A stretch of DNA of 58,117 nucleotides from Prochlorococcus sp. AG-363-J23 (GCA_003280245.1 QCFN01000007.1:1-58117); one strand, 5' to 3'; shown: positions 1 through 10,253, numbered from the stretch's first letter. Notes: generated by a model from the letters alone, not told the origin. Program-made: numbers and translations.

Positions 1-39
1 CAGCCACAATTACCTACGCCAAGTATTGGTAGAAACTAA
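1..39 (+). CDS. 3' end of an upstream gene (partial)
   Basis: Frame 1 is open from the window edge and reads QPQLPTPSIGRN before a TAA at 37-39. The last A of that TAA is the first A of the ruvX ATG, the TAATG overlap typical of translationally coupled operon genes. This is the main reason to think the 12 residues are the real tail of a gene lying mostly outside the window. The product cannot be named from so little sequence, and an untranslated leader is the alternative. Confidence 0.4.
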   Translation, partial: QPQLPTPSIGRN

Positions 40-536
40 TGAAAAGAAACAAACCTAAACCAAAATCTATTCTTAGCATTGATGTAGGAAAAAAAAGGAT
101 CGGTCTTGCCGGCTGTGATCCTCTTGGCATAACTATCAAAAGGCTGCCACCTCTTCATAGAAAGAATTTTAAAGATGATTTAGAAGCCCTAAGAAAACAT
201 TGTCTTTCACGCAATGTTAAAGGGTTAATTGTTGGTCTCCCCTTAGATAAAGATGGAAACACCACGGTGCAAGCAAATTACTGCAAGAAATATGCTTTAG
301 AGGTTGCTAAAGCCCTTGATTTGCCATTGGCATTGGTAAATGAATACAGCAGCAGCTTGGAAGCTATTGAACGATTTAAATTAAGAAAGGATCGTAGCGG
401 CATATTAGACAGTGCTGCTGCCGCAATAATTCTTGAACAATGGCTCACTGATGGTCCTGAAGTTGAACCGGTCGAAATGGCGGCCCCAATCAATAGCCCT
501 ATTCACCGTAATGATGGATCCTGTCAAAAGGAATAA
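39..536 (+). CDS. ruvX: RuvX/YqgF family putative pre-16S rRNA nuclease
   Basis: This 165-aa protein belongs to the RNase H-fold RuvX/YqgF family, which processes the 5' end of 16S rRNA and was earlier called a Holliday junction resolvase. The N-terminal strand SIDVGKKRIGLA carries the metal-binding Asp15. A GLPLDKDG loop lies at 66-73, and the C-terminal DSAAAAIILEQWL motif carries Asp124. The middle acidic motif reads NEYSSSLEA (Glu102) where the family usually has DERLST.EA, so it is diverged though the Glu is kept. Length is a little above the usual 140-150 aa, because of a tail after residue 138. It starts an apparent operon with the next three genes. Confidence 0.88.
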   Translation: MKRNKPKPKSILSIDVGKKRIGLAGCDPLGITIKRLPPLHRKNFKDDLEALRKHCLSRNVKGLIVGLPLDKDGNTTVQANYCKKYALEVAKALDLPLALVNEYSSSLEAIERFKLRKDRSGILDSAAAAIILEQWLTDGPEVEPVEMAAPINSPIHRNDGSCQKE

Positions 537-545
537 TCAACACTC

Positions 546-1088
546 ATGAGTGCTCAAGACCAAACAAGTACCGATGAAATTCCAACAATCCTCGTTAGGG
601 ATTTAAAAGGCAGTTCATTACTTTGCTATTTAGAGCAGCTTATACCTATCGAGGATAAAGATTATGGCCTCCTAACCCCAGTTGATACTCCTGTTTGCCT
701 TTTCCGCTTAAAAGAAGGAGATGATCCTGAATTTATCGAAACCATTGAAAGCAAGGAACCAATTCTTGAGGTTGCAGATGTTGTATTACAAGAACATGAT
801 TTAACCCTCGTCAGATCAGCTGTAACTCTTACTGTTGCTGGTGAATTAGAAGAACCTGAGGCTGAAGAACTAGAAGATGATGAATTGAATGATGACTCAG
901 AAACTTACGAGCTTCTAGTAAGTTTTAGAGCCGAGGGAGAAGAATATGGCCTTTATATTCCTCTAGATCCATTCTTTATTGTGGCAAAAATCAATGCTGG
1001 ACAAGCAATTCTTGTTGAAGGAGATGAATTTGACAAAATACAACCTCTAATAGAAATGGAGTTAGAAGAAAAGGAGAATTCTGATTAA
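546..1088 (+). CDS. DUF3727 domain protein
   Basis: This 180-aa, very acidic protein has no signal peptide or membrane segment. It resembles the cyanobacterial/plastid DUF3727 family: an N-terminal block around LVRDLKGSSLLCYLEQLIP and LLTPVDTPVCLFRL, a run of Glu/Asp near 100-118, and a C-terminal block YELLVSFRAEGEEYGLYIPLDP resembling the DUF1292-type beta fold. Function is not established. The gene lies 9 bp after ruvX and overlaps the yqeG-like start at the TAATG junction, so all three are probably co-transcribed. Confidence 0.75.
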   Translation: MSAQDQTSTDEIPTILVRDLKGSSLLCYLEQLIPIEDKDYGLLTPVDTPVCLFRLKEGDDPEFIETIESKEPILEVADVVLQEHDLTLVRSAVTLTVAGELEEPEAEELEDDELNDDSETYELLVSFRAEGEEYGLYIPLDPFFIVAKINAGQAILVEGDEFDKIQPLIEMELEEKENSD

Positions 1089-1591
1089 TGAGCCAACACT
1101 GGCTTAAACCCAACTGGTCTCCTGACCTAAGCCTTCCTAGTCTTCCACTGCAACATCTTGTTGAAGTGGGAATAGAATCATTAATTCTTGACGTTGATCG
1201 CACGTTGCTACCAGGTCGAGAAATTGTTATTCCTAAATCTGCGAAGAATTGGGTATTTCAAGCAAAAAGGTTTATGACAATTCATCTATTAAGTAATAAT
1301 CCTTCTAAACACAGAATTCAGTCCGTAGCCAATGATTTAGAGCTCTCATTCAGCTTTGCTGCATCAAAGCCACGCAGAAAACAAGTGATTAATGTTATTA
1401 ACATACTACAAAAGCAACCAAATCAAATTGCAATAATTGGAGATCGAATCTTTACAGATATCTTAGTTGGGAACCGCTTGAATCTTTACACAGTCCTTGT
1501 ACTTCCAATCAAATCTGACGGAACACCTTCTGAGAATCAAAACGTTCAAAAACTTGAATACAAATTAGCCAAATGGCTAGGAGCAAAATAA
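1088..1591 (+). CDS. YqeG family HAD IIIA-type phosphatase
   Basis: This 167-aa protein carries the HAD nucleophile motif DVDRT (Asp35, Asp37), a motif II-like HLLSNN near 67-71, the Lys/Arg motif KPRRK near 94-98 and the acidic motif GDRIFTD at 118-124. This order fits the YqeG subfamily, which includes mitochondrial PGP phosphatase Gep4. Phosphatidylglycerophosphate phosphatase activity is therefore plausible in a thylakoid organism that needs phosphatidylglycerol, but this is inference from the family. Its start overlaps the DUF3727 stop and its end runs into the proB start region. Confidence 0.82.
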   Translation: MSQHWLKPNWSPDLSLPSLPLQHLVEVGIESLILDVDRTLLPGREIVIPKSAKNWVFQAKRFMTIHLLSNNPSKHRIQSVANDLELSFSFAASKPRRKQVINVINILQKQPNQIAIIGDRIFTDILVGNRLNLYTVLVLPIKSDGTPSENQNVQKLEYKLAKWLGAK

Positions 1592-1593
1592 CT

Positions 1594-2691
1594 ATGAGTA
1601 TCTTAAGAGTAATAAAAATTGGAACTAGCATACTCAGAGGCTCACATGAAAGAACTACAGCTTCAATAATAAATTCATACAGCAGATCTCTTTCCAGGAG
1701 TATAAACAAAGGAGATAGAATTGTACTCGTCAGTAGTGGTGCAGTAGGACTAGGATGTAATCATTTAGGAATAAAGAACCGCCCTACAGATATTGTTTCA
1801 TTGCAAGCAATTGCTGCGATAGGTCAAGGGTACCTAATGAGTTTATATGAACAATCTATGAATAAGCACGGGCACAAAGTAGCACAAGTTTTACTTACTC
1901 GTTATGATCTTGAGAGCAGAAAAAGTTATCAAAATGCATCTAACACGCTATTGAAACTTTTAGATTGGGGGGTTTTACCTGTTGTCAATGAAAACGACAC
2001 ACTTAGTTCGGATGAATTGAAATATGGAGACAACGATACTCTTTCGGCACTAGTAGCTACTGCATTAAATGCTGATCAACTAATCCTACTTACAGATGTA
2101 GATCGCCTATACTCTTCTGACCCACGAACTGATAACAAAGCGAAACCAATTACAGATGTTCATCACTTAGATATAGTCACAAATTTAGATGCAAATTCTA
2201 AGAAAAGTGGTGATTGGGGAACGGGAGGAATGAACACTAAACTTTCGGCAGCAAAAGTAGCCACTTCAAGTGGAATCACAGTTCACATGGCAGACGGGAG
2301 AAATCCAACTGTTCTTGATGAGTTACTTAATGGATCAAGAGGTGGGACAGTCTTTCATCCCCACCCTCAACCTATGCGCAATCGCAAGAGTTGGCTGGCC
2401 CATGCTTTAAAACCAGTTGGCAGAATCACCATTGACCAAGGTGCCTGCAAAGCACTACTTCATAAAGGTGCTTCTCTTTTACTAGTAGGCATTATTGATA
2501 TAGAAGGTAATTTTGATGGCAATCAACCAGTTACAATAAATGATGAAAACGGTAATGAAATAGCTAGAGGGATAAGTTCCCTTGGAAGTTATGTTCTTCG
2601 TATGTCCTTAAAACGGCCCAAGCCACTAGGGCAATCACCAATCGCAGTTCACCGTGATGTTCTTGTATTAAGAGAAGAATACCTTCTATAA
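1594..2691 (+). CDS. proB: Glutamate 5-kinase
   Basis: ProB phosphorylates glutamate with ATP in the first step of proline synthesis. The N-terminal amino acid kinase domain shows RVIKIGTSIL, the VSSGAVGLG glycine loop, NENDTLS, GDND and GTGGMNTKLSAAKVA. A C-terminal PUA domain follows from about residue 270 (GRITIDQGACKALL), as in other long-form ProB. The reading frame can begin at ATG 1573, but ATG 1594 is preferred because it puts RVIKIGTS at the usual distance from the start and lies 2 bp after the yqeG stop. Confidence 0.95.
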   Translation: MSILRVIKIGTSILRGSHERTTASIINSYSRSLSRSINKGDRIVLVSSGAVGLGCNHLGIKNRPTDIVSLQAIAAIGQGYLMSLYEQSMNKHGHKVAQVLLTRYDLESRKSYQNASNTLLKLLDWGVLPVVNENDTLSSDELKYGDNDTLSALVATALNADQLILLTDVDRLYSSDPRTDNKAKPITDVHHLDIVTNLDANSKKSGDWGTGGMNTKLSAAKVATSSGITVHMADGRNPTVLDELLNGSRGGTVFHPHPQPMRNRKSWLAHALKPVGRITIDQGACKALLHKGASLLLVGIIDIEGNFDGNQPVTINDENGNEIARGISSLGSYVLRMSLKRPKPLGQSPIAVHRDVLVLREEYLL

Positions 2692-2736
2692 AAATCCACT
2701 CACTCTTAATCTATCTCCTTTAATAAGTTTTCAACA

Positions 2737-3780
2737 ATGATTTTCAGTCAATTAATTTCCAGTCTTAAAGAAGGAGATTCTGGACTAATTAGTTATTATA
2801 TAGGAAATAATCCTGAGCTAAAGGAAGGAGCCTCTTTAGAACTAGCGCAAAATAACCAAATTACCTTCCTAGAAGAAAATAATATACTCAAAACGATATT
2901 AAAAGAAAGCAATGCAGGAGCTATTCTAATCCCTAATACAGAAGAATTGATTAACATTGCTAAAAGTAAAAATGTTGCCTGGGCGACTATAAAAAATCCA
3001 AGATTAGCCTTTGCAGAAGTTCTAACTCTTTTAAGCCCTCCTAAGTTAAGGACACCTTCTATTCATAAAAGTGCTGTACTAGGAGAACAAGTAGAAATTG
3101 GAGAGAATGTTTCTATAGGAGCCAATGCTTCAATTGGAGAAAGATGCAATCTTGGCAATAACACAGTTATTCATCCAGGCGTAGTAATTTATGAAGATGT
3201 CACTATTGGAACTGATAGTGAAATTCATGCCAATTCTGTAATACACCGAAGATCAAAAATTGGGAATAACTGCATTATTCACTCAAATGCAGTTATAGGT
3301 TCGGAGGGCTTCGGTTTTATTCCAACTAATAGCGGTTGGAAAAAAATGCCTCAAACTGGTCTCGTAGTTATTGAAGATGAAGTAGAAATAGGTTGCAGCT
3401 CAGCAATTGATAGGCCATCAGTTGGAGAGACTCGAATCGGACAAGGATCCAAAATTGATAACCTCGTTCAAATTGGGCACGGAGTTACAACTGGAAAAGG
3501 CTGTGCAATGGCTTCACAAGTTGGGGTAGCAGGAGGAGCACAGATAGGTAATGGTGTAATTCTTGCTGGACAGGTAGGCATAGCAAATCGCGTAAAGGTA
3601 GGTGACAACGTTGTAGCAAGCTCTAAAAGCGGCATAACAAGCAATATTTCTAGCGGAGAGATTGTTAGCGGATTCCCAGCTATTCCCAATAGGCTTTGGC
3701 TGAGATGTTCCGCTGCTTTCAACAAATTGCCAGAAATGGTAAAAATTATTAGATATCTAAAAAAAGGCGCTTCTGGCTAG
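2737..3780 (+). CDS. lpxD: UDP-3-O-acylglucosamine N-acyltransferase
   Basis: LpxD adds the N-linked acyl chain to UDP-3-O-acylglucosamine in lipid A synthesis. The 347-aa protein has an N-terminal uridine-binding domain (about 1-100). A long left-handed beta-helix of hexapeptide repeats follows (for example [16 protein letters not shown]), and then a short C-terminal helix. The catalytic base is probably His248 in LVQIGHGV. It sits between proB and leuB, so the neighbours say nothing about function. Together with lptB and LptF/G elsewhere in the window it indicates a complete LPS pathway. Confidence 0.94.
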   Translation: MIFSQLISSLKEGDSGLISYYIGNNPELKEGASLELAQNNQITFLEENNILKTILKESNAGAILIPNTEELINIAKSKNVAWATIKNPRLAFAEVLTLLSPPKLRTPSIHKSAVLGEQVEIGENVSIGANASIGERCNLGNNTVIHPGVVIYEDVTIGTDSEIHANSVIHRRSKIGNNCIIHSNAVIGSEGFGFIPTNSGWKKMPQTGLVVIEDEVEIGCSSAIDRPSVGETRIGQGSKIDNLVQIGHGVTTGKGCAMASQVGVAGGAQIGNGVILAGQVGIANRVKVGDNVVASSKSGITSNISSGEIVSGFPAIPNRLWLRCSAAFNKLPEMVKIIRYLKKGASG

Positions 3781-3810
3781 CCTTTAAGACTTCATCGGTT
3801 AATTCTTCAA

Positions 3811-4884
3811 ATGCGAAGCCATCGGATAGCTCTACTACCAGGCGATGGTATTGGGCCAGAAATCACAGCTGCCACTACCAAAGTACTCAAGGCTTTAGCA
3901 AAGAAAAATAATTTTGAATTAATTTTTGAAGAGCATCTAATGGGAGGTGCAGCGATAGAAAGAACAAACTCACCTCTCCCTTTAGACACTTTGTCTGCCT
4001 GCAAATCTAGTGATGCAGTCCTTATGGCTGCTATCGGAAATCCAAAATTTGATTGCAATCCTAGAGAAAACCGCCCAGAAACAGGCCTGCTAAAGCTCAG
4101 AGAAGAGTTAAAGCTTTTTGCAAATATACGTCCTGTAAAAATTTTTCCATCCCTTCTAAAGGCCAGCAGTCTCAAACCGGAAATTATTAGTGGAGTTGAT
4201 TTAATAGTAGTTAGAGAACTCACCGGAGGAATATATTTTGGCCAACCTAAAGGTCAAGTAAAAACAGATACTGGAGTTAGAGCTTTCAATACCATGACAT
4301 ATTCAGACGATGAAATAGATCGCATTGTCAAAGTCGCGTTTGAATTAGCGCAAAATCGGAGTAAAAGATTATGCTCAGTTGACAAGGCAAATGTTCTAGA
4401 TGTAAGCCAACTTTGGAGAGACAGAGTCAATCTTCTAGCAAAAAATTATCAAGATGTTGAAGTCAATCATCAATACGTTGACAACACATCTATGCAATTA
4501 GTTCGTGAACCTATTCAATTCGATGTAATAGTCACAAGCAACCTTTTTGGTGACATTCTCAGCGATGAAGCAGCAATGCTAACTGGATCAATTGGAATGC
4601 TCCCTTCTGCATCCCTAGGAAGTAATGGCCCAGGTTTGTTTGAGCCAGTTCATGGTTCAGCTCCTGATATAGCAGGACTCGACAAAGCTAACCCAATTGC
4701 AATGATGCTTTCTGCCGCAATGATGCTAAGAATCGGATTAAAAGAAAGCACTGCGGCAAATGAACTTGAAAATTCAATTGAGGAAGTTCTTAGATCAGGG
4801 TTTAGAACTTGCGATCTAATGAGCGAAGGCTGTCTCCAACTAGGTTGTGAGGCTATTGGAGAGGAAATCATCAAAGCTCTCTAA
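3811..4884 (+). CDS. leuB: 3-isopropylmalate dehydrogenase
   Basis: LeuB oxidises and decarboxylates 3-isopropylmalate with NAD+ in leucine synthesis. The 357-aa protein has the usual length. It shows LLPGDGIGPEI at the N-terminus, the substrate-binding Arg region ENRPETGLLKLR, VRELTGGIYFGQPKG, the active-site Lys in VDKANVLDVSQLWR, the metal-binding Asp in FGDILSDEAAML, and the NAD-binding EPVHGSAPDIAG loop. It follows lpxD by 30 bp on the same strand. Confidence 0.96.
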   Translation: MRSHRIALLPGDGIGPEITAATTKVLKALAKKNNFELIFEEHLMGGAAIERTNSPLPLDTLSACKSSDAVLMAAIGNPKFDCNPRENRPETGLLKLREELKLFANIRPVKIFPSLLKASSLKPEIISGVDLIVVRELTGGIYFGQPKGQVKTDTGVRAFNTMTYSDDEIDRIVKVAFELAQNRSKRLCSVDKANVLDVSQLWRDRVNLLAKNYQDVEVNHQYVDNTSMQLVREPIQFDVIVTSNLFGDILSDEAAMLTGSIGMLPSASLGSNGPGLFEPVHGSAPDIAGLDKANPIAMMLSAAMMLRIGLKESTAANELENSIEEVLRSGFRTCDLMSEGCLQLGCEAIGEEIIKAL

Positions 4885-4956
4885 AAATCTATTACGAAAA
4901 AAACATTGATTTGCCTGGCGACCTGCAACAATCGCTTGGTGAGTATTTAAGTGTCG

Positions 4957-5862
4957 ATGTCGAAGCGTTATCCAGTTGTTGCAGTTACAGGCTCCTCTGG
5001 AGCAGGAACAAGCACGGTCAAAAGAGCATTCGAGCATATTTTTGCTCGCGAGAGAATTATCCCTGCCGTGGTTGAAGGTGACAGTTATCACCGCTTCGAA
5101 AGAGGGCCAATGAAACAAGCAATGGCAGAAGCTCTTTCCAAAGGTGAAAATTTCTCCCACTTTGGCCCTGAAGCCAACCTTTTCAACAACTTAGAAGAAC
5201 TCTTCCAAAGCTATGGAGAAAAAGGTAGCGGGCAAAAACGCTATTACCTTCACAGCCCAGAAGAGGCAGAAGAACATAACAACCGACTAGGCACAAACTT
5301 AGAACCTGGGCAATTCACTCCATGGGAAGACATCCCATCAGGAACTGACTTGTTATTTTATGAAGGTCTACATGGTGGTGTTGTAGGAGATGGTTATGAC
5401 GTAGCTTCTCTTGCAGATCTTTTAGTAGGAGTAGTTCCTATAACTAATCTGGAATGGATTCAAAAGATTCACAGAGATAATGCGGAAAGAGGTTACTCAG
5501 CTGAAACAATTGTTGATACAATCCTCAGAAGAATGCCAGACTATATAAACCATATATGCCCACAATTCGGACGAACCGATATCAATTTCCAAAGAATCCC
5601 TACAGTTGACACATCTAATCCTTTTATCTGTAGAAACATTCCATCACCTGACGAGAGCTTTGTGATTATTCATTTCCGCAAAGGGTCAAGAGAGAAATGG
5701 GGTATTGATTTCAATTATCTATTAAGCATGATCCATGATTCATTCATGTCAAGTCCTACAAGTATTGTTGTAAATGGAGGAAAAATGGGCTTTGCAATGG
5801 AAATTATTCTTACCCCAATTATTCATAGAATGATCGAAGAGAAGAAAAGCTTGTTAAGCTAA
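4957..5862 (+). CDS. prk: Phosphoribulokinase
   Basis: PRK phosphorylates ribulose 5-phosphate to give the Rubisco substrate RuBP. The P-loop is GSSGAGTST, and later motifs include EGDSYHRFER, the Walker B-like LLFYEGLHGG, and RRMPDYINHI with IHFRKGSREKWG near the end. At about 300 aa with no clear redox Cys pair in the nucleotide domain, it resembles the proteobacterial-type enzyme more than the 330-400 aa plant/beta-cyanobacterial form. I infer weaker thioredoxin/CP12 control from that. An in-frame GTG lies 6 bp upstream at 4951; ATG 4957 gives the usual MSKRYPVVAVTG start. Confidence 0.92.
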   Translation: MSKRYPVVAVTGSSGAGTSTVKRAFEHIFARERIIPAVVEGDSYHRFERGPMKQAMAEALSKGENFSHFGPEANLFNNLEELFQSYGEKGSGQKRYYLHSPEEAEEHNNRLGTNLEPGQFTPWEDIPSGTDLLFYEGLHGGVVGDGYDVASLADLLVGVVPITNLEWIQKIHRDNAERGYSAETIVDTILRRMPDYINHICPQFGRTDINFQRIPTVDTSNPFICRNIPSPDESFVIIHFRKGSREKWGIDFNYLLSMIHDSFMSSPTSIVVNGGKMGFAMEIILTPIIHRMIEEKKSLLS

Positions 5863-6252
5863 ATTCAGCCGAACCTATCAAGATAAACCTTGAAACTGTT
5901 TAATTCGACTTGCCAACTATTAACCAATATTGACAAGGAGTTGAACAAAAAGTTCTCAACTATAATTCACCGAAAATAATTAAACCGAGCTAATATATAC
6001 AAAAAAGCTTCAAAAGGCACTCATTTCATACAAAGTAATTGTTCTAGAAACTCAAAAAATCCGCAAAATATTTCCACTTGTATATCAATTAGAAATACGT
6101 GCTGTAATCTTCCGAGAATTCTTAGACTTATAAATTAATGATTTATTTTCATCCAAAATAGAACCATCTATATTTTTTGGCCCCATTTAGAAAGAAAACA
6201 GGCCAAGATAAGATCATAATTAGCTTTAATAGAATTAGGGGTAGATCATCTC
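5863..6252. other. 390-bp intergenic region between prk and accD
   Basis: This AT-rich gap lies between two + strand genes and has no convincing reading frame on either strand. An imperfect inverted repeat (GTTGAAC / GTTCTCAAC) occurs near 5940-5961, possibly the end of the prk transcript though without a T-run. A 6-bp pair TTGGCC / GGCCAA at 6177-6182 and 6201-6206 lies in the presumed accD leader. The accD promoter should lie in this gap, but I cannot fix a -10 box with confidence. Confidence 0.4.
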
Positions 6253-7131
6253 GTGTCACTTTTCGATTGGTTTGCTGATCGCCGCAAAGGTCAGTTCGTT
6301 GGCAAAGTTAATCAGGAAGCGGACGAAAGCGATGGCCTATGGGGGAAGTGTCCAGAATGTAGCCAAGTGGTTTACAGAAAAGACCTCATTGCAAATGCCA
6401 GTGTTTGCAATAATTGTGGCCACCACAACAGAATAGATAGCACAGAAAGAATCGAACTCATTGCTGACAAAGGAAGCTTCGAGCCGCTAGATCGCGATTT
6501 AAGCCCTACCGACCCTCTTGGATTTAAAGATCGTCGGGCATATGCTGATCGCTTAAGAGAAAGTCAAGCAAATACAGGCATGAAAGATGGAGTTATTACA
6601 GGGCTTTGCAAAGTAGAAGGAATCCCTCTGGCTCTTGCCGTCATGGATTTCCGCTTTATGGGCGGCTCTATGGGCTCAGTAGTCGGAGAGAAAATAACTC
6701 GCTTAGTCGAACGTGCAACGGACTCCAAGCTTCCTTTGTTAATAGTCTGCGCATCAGGTGGTGCTCGCATGCAAGAAGGAATGTTAAGCCTTATGCAAAT
6801 GGCGAAAATCTCTGGAGCGCTTGAAAGGCATAGAGAAGCTGAACTCCTCTATATGCCTCTGCTTACTCATCCAACCACAGGAGGAGTTACAGCTAGTTTT
6901 GCAATGCTGGGAGACCTAATACTTGCAGAACCAAAAGCCTTAATAGGATTTGCAGGACGTAGGGTGATTGAACAAACATTAAGAGAAAAATTGCCAGACA
7001 ATTTTCAAACAGCTGAATACTTACAAGAACATGGCTTTGTTGACACCATCGTTCCTCGCACAAAACTTCGCAAAACTCTTACTACGCTTTTAACTCTCCA
7101 TGGAAATTTTGCTAAAAGTTCCAAAAAATGA
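6253..7131 (+). CDS. accD: Acetyl-CoA carboxylase carboxyltransferase subunit beta
   Basis: AccD is the beta half of the carboxyltransferase that transfers the carboxyl group from biotin to acetyl-CoA, the committed step of fatty acid synthesis. The 292-aa protein has the N-terminal zinc ribbon (Cys33, Cys36, Cys52, Cys55). The crotonase-fold core follows, with [28 protein letters not shown] and [16 protein letters not shown]. The start is GTG at 6253. Its stop overlaps the ATG of the following dehydrogenase by 4 bp (ATGA), so the two are co-translated. Confidence 0.96.
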   Translation: MSLFDWFADRRKGQFVGKVNQEADESDGLWGKCPECSQVVYRKDLIANASVCNNCGHHNRIDSTERIELIADKGSFEPLDRDLSPTDPLGFKDRRAYADRLRESQANTGMKDGVITGLCKVEGIPLALAVMDFRFMGGSMGSVVGEKITRLVERATDSKLPLLIVCASGGARMQEGMLSLMQMAKISGALERHREAELLYMPLLTHPTTGGVTASFAMLGDLILAEPKALIGFAGRRVIEQTLREKLPDNFQTAEYLQEHGFVDTIVPRTKLRKTLTTLLTLHGNFAKSSKK

Positions 7132-8228
7132 CAGCTCAAAATAAAATTGGTATTGCTCTTGCTGGATTAGGTTTCGGGGCGAAAGTACACCTTCCAGCGT
7201 TAACTGAAAATAAAGATATTGAGCTAAAGTCTCTTTATCATCCAAACCAAGACCGCTTAGCGAAATTATGCAAAGAAACGTCAGTTAAAGGTTATACAGA
7301 TTGGAATCAATTATTAGCAGATCCCTCCATTAAAGGAGTAGTTATAGCAACACCTCCAGCACAAAGATTCCAACTAGCCTGCGAAGCACTAGAAGCAGGC
7401 AAACATCTTCTTCTTGAGAAGCCAGTTGCTTTAAATGAAGAACAGATTGCACATCTTCAAAAACTCTCAATTAAAAATTCTTTAAGTGTCGCCATTGATT
7501 TTGAATACCGCGCGGTGCCTATCTTTATGCAAGCAAAAAGGCTTCTTTTAAAAGGTGAAATAGGTAGACCATGGCTGGTTAAGTTTGACTGGTTAATGAG
7601 TAGTAGAGCAAATAGTTCTAGACCATGGAACTGGTACTCACAAAATGATGCTGGTGGTGGAGTCCTAGGAGCTCTTGGAACCCATGCAATAGACATAATT
7701 CATTGGCTATGTGGACCAACTCAATCAGTCACAGCAACTATTTCTACTTCTATTAAAGAAAGACTGGACCAAAAAACTGGAAAGTTAAAAGCAGTTACCA
7801 GCGAAGATATAGCTTTGGCTCAGTTAGAAGTCACAGAACTTTATGGGACTTCTTCTTTCCCGTTGCAACTCAGTTTGGCGGCCGTTACACGCCAAGGGAG
7901 AGGATGCTGGCTAGAGATTTACGGAAGCGATGGAACTTTAGTAATTGGCAGTGAAAATCAAAAAGACTATGTTCATGGCTTTGGCTTGTGGAGTTCCAAA
8001 GCTGAAGGCCCACTATGCAGTATCACTCCAGATAAAGACCTTGCCTTCAATAAAACATGGACAGATGGACGAATCGCTCCTGTAGCAAGAATCCAAGAGT
8101 GGTGGAGCGAAAGTATATTGAAAAGCCATCCAATGGTGCCTGGCCTATCAGAAGGCCTTTCCAGTCAAAAGGTCTGCGACAAGATCAAAGAATCAGCCAA
8201 AACGGGGAAGAAACTCTTAATTCAGTAG
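7128..8228 (+). CDS. Gfo/Idh/MocA family oxidoreductase
   Basis: This 366-aa NAD(P)-dependent dehydrogenase has an N-terminal Rossmann fold ([17 protein letters not shown] near 9-25), the family motif LLEKPVAL near 95-102, and a C-terminal alpha/beta substrate domain with a [19 protein letters not shown] stretch. The substrate is unknown; characterised relatives act on sugars, inositol or biliverdin. Translational coupling to accD (ATGA overlap) is notable but gives no obvious biochemical link to fatty acid synthesis. Confidence 0.88.
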   Translation: MTAQNKIGIALAGLGFGAKVHLPALTENKDIELKSLYHPNQDRLAKLCKETSVKGYTDWNQLLADPSIKGVVIATPPAQRFQLACEALEAGKHLLLEKPVALNEEQIAHLQKLSIKNSLSVAIDFEYRAVPIFMQAKRLLLKGEIGRPWLVKFDWLMSSRANSSRPWNWYSQNDAGGGVLGALGTHAIDIIHWLCGPTQSVTATISTSIKERLDQKTGKLKAVTSEDIALAQLEVTELYGTSSFPLQLSLAAVTRQGRGCWLEIYGSDGTLVIGSENQKDYVHGFGLWSSKAEGPLCSITPDKDLAFNKTWTDGRIAPVARIQEWWSESILKSHPMVPGLSEGLSSQKVCDKIKESAKTGKKLLIQ

Positions 8229-8321
8229 GTTTTTTAGCTCCAAAAAATGACCTTTAAAAACATATCGGTTAAAGGAAACGTGACATTTCTCACCTCAATC
8301 TTTTAAAGTCCTGAGCCCAAG

Positions 8322-8348
8322 ACCCAAAACTCACAAAGAGAACTGGGT
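8322..8348 (+). promoter_or_regulatory. Small hairpin in the fbaA leader
   Basis: ACCCA (8322-8326) pairs with TGGGT (8344-8348), with a second inner CTC/GAG pair, about 25 bp before the fbaA ATG. No T-run follows, so it is not a terminator of the upstream gene. A role in translation or mRNA stability of fbaA is possible but unproven; short hairpins of this size also arise by chance. Confidence 0.25.
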
Positions 8349-8373
8349 TTCCTTTGACACTTCGGAGACATCG

Positions 8374-9447
8374 ATGGCACTCGTCCCTTTAAGGCTTCTG
8401 CTCGACCATGCAGCTGAAAATGGTTACGGAATTCCTGCTTTCAACGTAAACAATCTTGAGCAGGTACAAGCAATTATGGAGGCAGCTGCAGAGACAGACA
8501 GTCCTGTAATTCTCCAAGCCTCAAGAGGAGCAAGAAGCTATGCGGGAGAAATCTTCTTGCGTCACTTGATCATTGCGGCCACTGAGACTTATCCCAACAT
8601 CCCAGTAGTAATGCACCAGGATCATGGCAATGATCCGTCAACCTGCTACTCGGCAGCAATTAACGGATTCACTTCGGTAATGATGGATGGGTCTCTAGAA
8701 GCAGATGCAAAGACACCAGCCAGCTATGAGTACAACGTAAATGTAACCAAAACTGTCGTTGACTTTGCTCATTCAGTTGGGGTAAGTGTTGAAGGCGAAC
8801 TTGGCTGTCTTGGCTCCCTGGAAACGGGTAAAGGTGAAGCGGAAGATGGCCATGGCTTTGAAGGCGAACTTTCAAAAGACATGCTCCTTACTGATCCATC
8901 AGAAGCAGCTGATTTTGTCGCCAAAACCAAGGTAGATGCTCTAGCAATTGCTATAGGAACTAGCCATGGGGCCTACAAGTTCACAAGGAAACCAACAGGA
9001 GAAGTTCTTGCTATTAGCAGAATTGCTGAAATACATAAGGCTATTCCTAATACACACTTAGTAATGCATGGCTCTAGTTCCGTTCCTCAAGAATGGCTAG
9101 ACATGATCAACAAATTTGGAGGAGCAATTCCTGAAACATATGGCGTACCAGTTGAAGAAATTCAGGAAGGTATTCGCAATGGAGTAAGAAAGGTCAACAT
9201 AGATACTGACAATCGCCTCGCTTTTACTGCTGCTGTCAGAGAAGCTGCAGCTGCTGATCCTACAAACTTTGATCCAAGACATTTTAATAAGCCAGCCAGG
9301 AAATATATGAAGCAAGTTTGCCTTGATAGATATCAACAGTTTTGGTGCGCAGGTCAAGCAAGTAAAATTAAACAACAGAGCATAAATTTCTATGCAGACT
9401 TATATTCACAAGGGAAACTTGACCCAAAAACAACCGTTAAGGTATAA
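8374..9447 (+). CDS. fbaA: Fructose-bisphosphate aldolase, class II (Calvin-cycle type)
   Basis: This zinc-dependent aldolase condenses DHAP with GAP, and probably with erythrose 4-phosphate, giving FBP and SBP in the Calvin cycle, glycolysis and gluconeogenesis. The 357-aa protein has the usual length and the metal/active-site motifs HQDHG (His81, Asp83, His84), [27 protein letters not shown] and [14 protein letters not shown]. It has its own 145-bp upstream gap and is followed by a strong terminator, so it is probably monocistronic and highly expressed. It is often named cbbA or fda in cyanobacteria. Confidence 0.96.
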   Translation: MALVPLRLLLDHAAENGYGIPAFNVNNLEQVQAIMEAAAETDSPVILQASRGARSYAGEIFLRHLIIAATETYPNIPVVMHQDHGNDPSTCYSAAINGFTSVMMDGSLEADAKTPASYEYNVNVTKTVVDFAHSVGVSVEGELGCLGSLETGKGEAEDGHGFEGELSKDMLLTDPSEAADFVAKTKVDALAIAIGTSHGAYKFTRKPTGEVLAISRIAEIHKAIPNTHLVMHGSSSVPQEWLDMINKFGGAIPETYGVPVEEIQEGIRNGVRKVNIDTDNRLAFTAAVREAAAADPTNFDPRHFNKPARKYMKQVCLDRYQQFWCAGQASKIKQQSINFYADLYSQGKLDPKTTVKV

Positions 9448-9470
9448 AACTATCTACTAAATAAGTAATA

Positions 9471-9508
9471 AAAAAAGGACTTAACTAATCAACGTCAAGT
9501 CCTTTTTT
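9471..9508 (+). terminator. Bidirectional rho-independent terminator
   Basis: A perfect 12-bp stem, AAAAAAGGACTT (9471-9482) with AAGTCCTTTTTT (9497-9508), encloses a 14-nt loop and runs into more T residues. A-rich and T-rich flanks on both sides let it end fbaA from the left and, in the other direction, the - strand purQ transcript. Confidence 0.9.
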
Positions 9509-9592
9509 TTATTTAAAACCTCTTATTGATAATTAACTTATAAGTCAACTAAATACTAAGCACTTATAATTAGTTTGACATAAAAGAGAACT

Positions 9593-10246
9593 TCATCCTA
9601 ACAAAGCAGAGAGAATTAATTGTCCATCAATACCTCCTAAAATAGGGTCGCAGGCTCTTTCAGGATGAGGCATTAGGCCAAGAACATTACCTGTTGGGTT
9701 AGTAATTCCTGCGATATCATCAATTGAACCATTTGGATTGGTCACATATCGAAAAGCAATGGAATCATTATCTTGCAACTCATGGAGAGTGTCGTCAGCG
9801 CATTGATAACGACCTTCTCCATGAGCAATTGGCAAAAAAATCTCATCATTAACATCTCTGCCCTTGAGCCATGCAGTTCGATTACTACTGATATTTAATG
9901 CTATAGGCTCACAAATAAAATGAAGATCTTTATTCCTTGTTAGCGCGCCAGGGAGCAAACCAAGTTCCGTAAGGATTTGAAATCCATTGCATATTCCTAG
10001 TACAGGTCCACCACAATTTGCAAAACCTACAACAGCTTGGAGAATCGGAGAAAATCTTGCAATAGCACCACATCTCAAATAATCGCCATAACTAAACCCA
10101 CCAGGAAGAACTATTGCATCTAATCCAGAAAGGTCTTGATCCTCATGCCACAAATATCTAGCAGGAATTCCTAAGCACCCTTCCAACGCCCAACGAACAT
10201 CACGATCACAATTAGATCCTGGGAAAACAACAATTCCTACCGGCAT
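9593..10246 (-). CDS. purQ: Phosphoribosylformylglycinamidine synthase glutaminase subunit
   Basis: PurQ hydrolyses glutamine and passes ammonia to PurL in the fourth step of purine synthesis. It is a class I glutamine amidotransferase of 217 aa, with [10 protein letters not shown] near the start, the oxyanion region [13 protein letters not shown], the nucleophile Cys in [10 protein letters not shown] and the His-Glu pair in [12 protein letters not shown]. The frame extends 15 codons further upstream into purS, but ATG 10246 gives the usual [12 protein letters not shown] start and lies 7 bp after the purS stop. Confidence 0.96.
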   Translation of the reverse strand: MPVGIVVFPGSNCDRDVRWALEGCLGIPARYLWHEDQDLSGLDAIVLPGGFSYGDYLRCGAIARFSPILQAVVGFANCGGPVLGICNGFQILTELGLLPGALTRNKDLHFICEPIALNISSNRTAWLKGRDVNDEIFLPIAHGEGRYQCADDTLHELQDNDSIAFRYVTNPNGSIDDIAGITNPTGNVLGLMPHPERACDPILGGIDGQLILSALLG

Positions 10247-10253
10247 AAGATTA

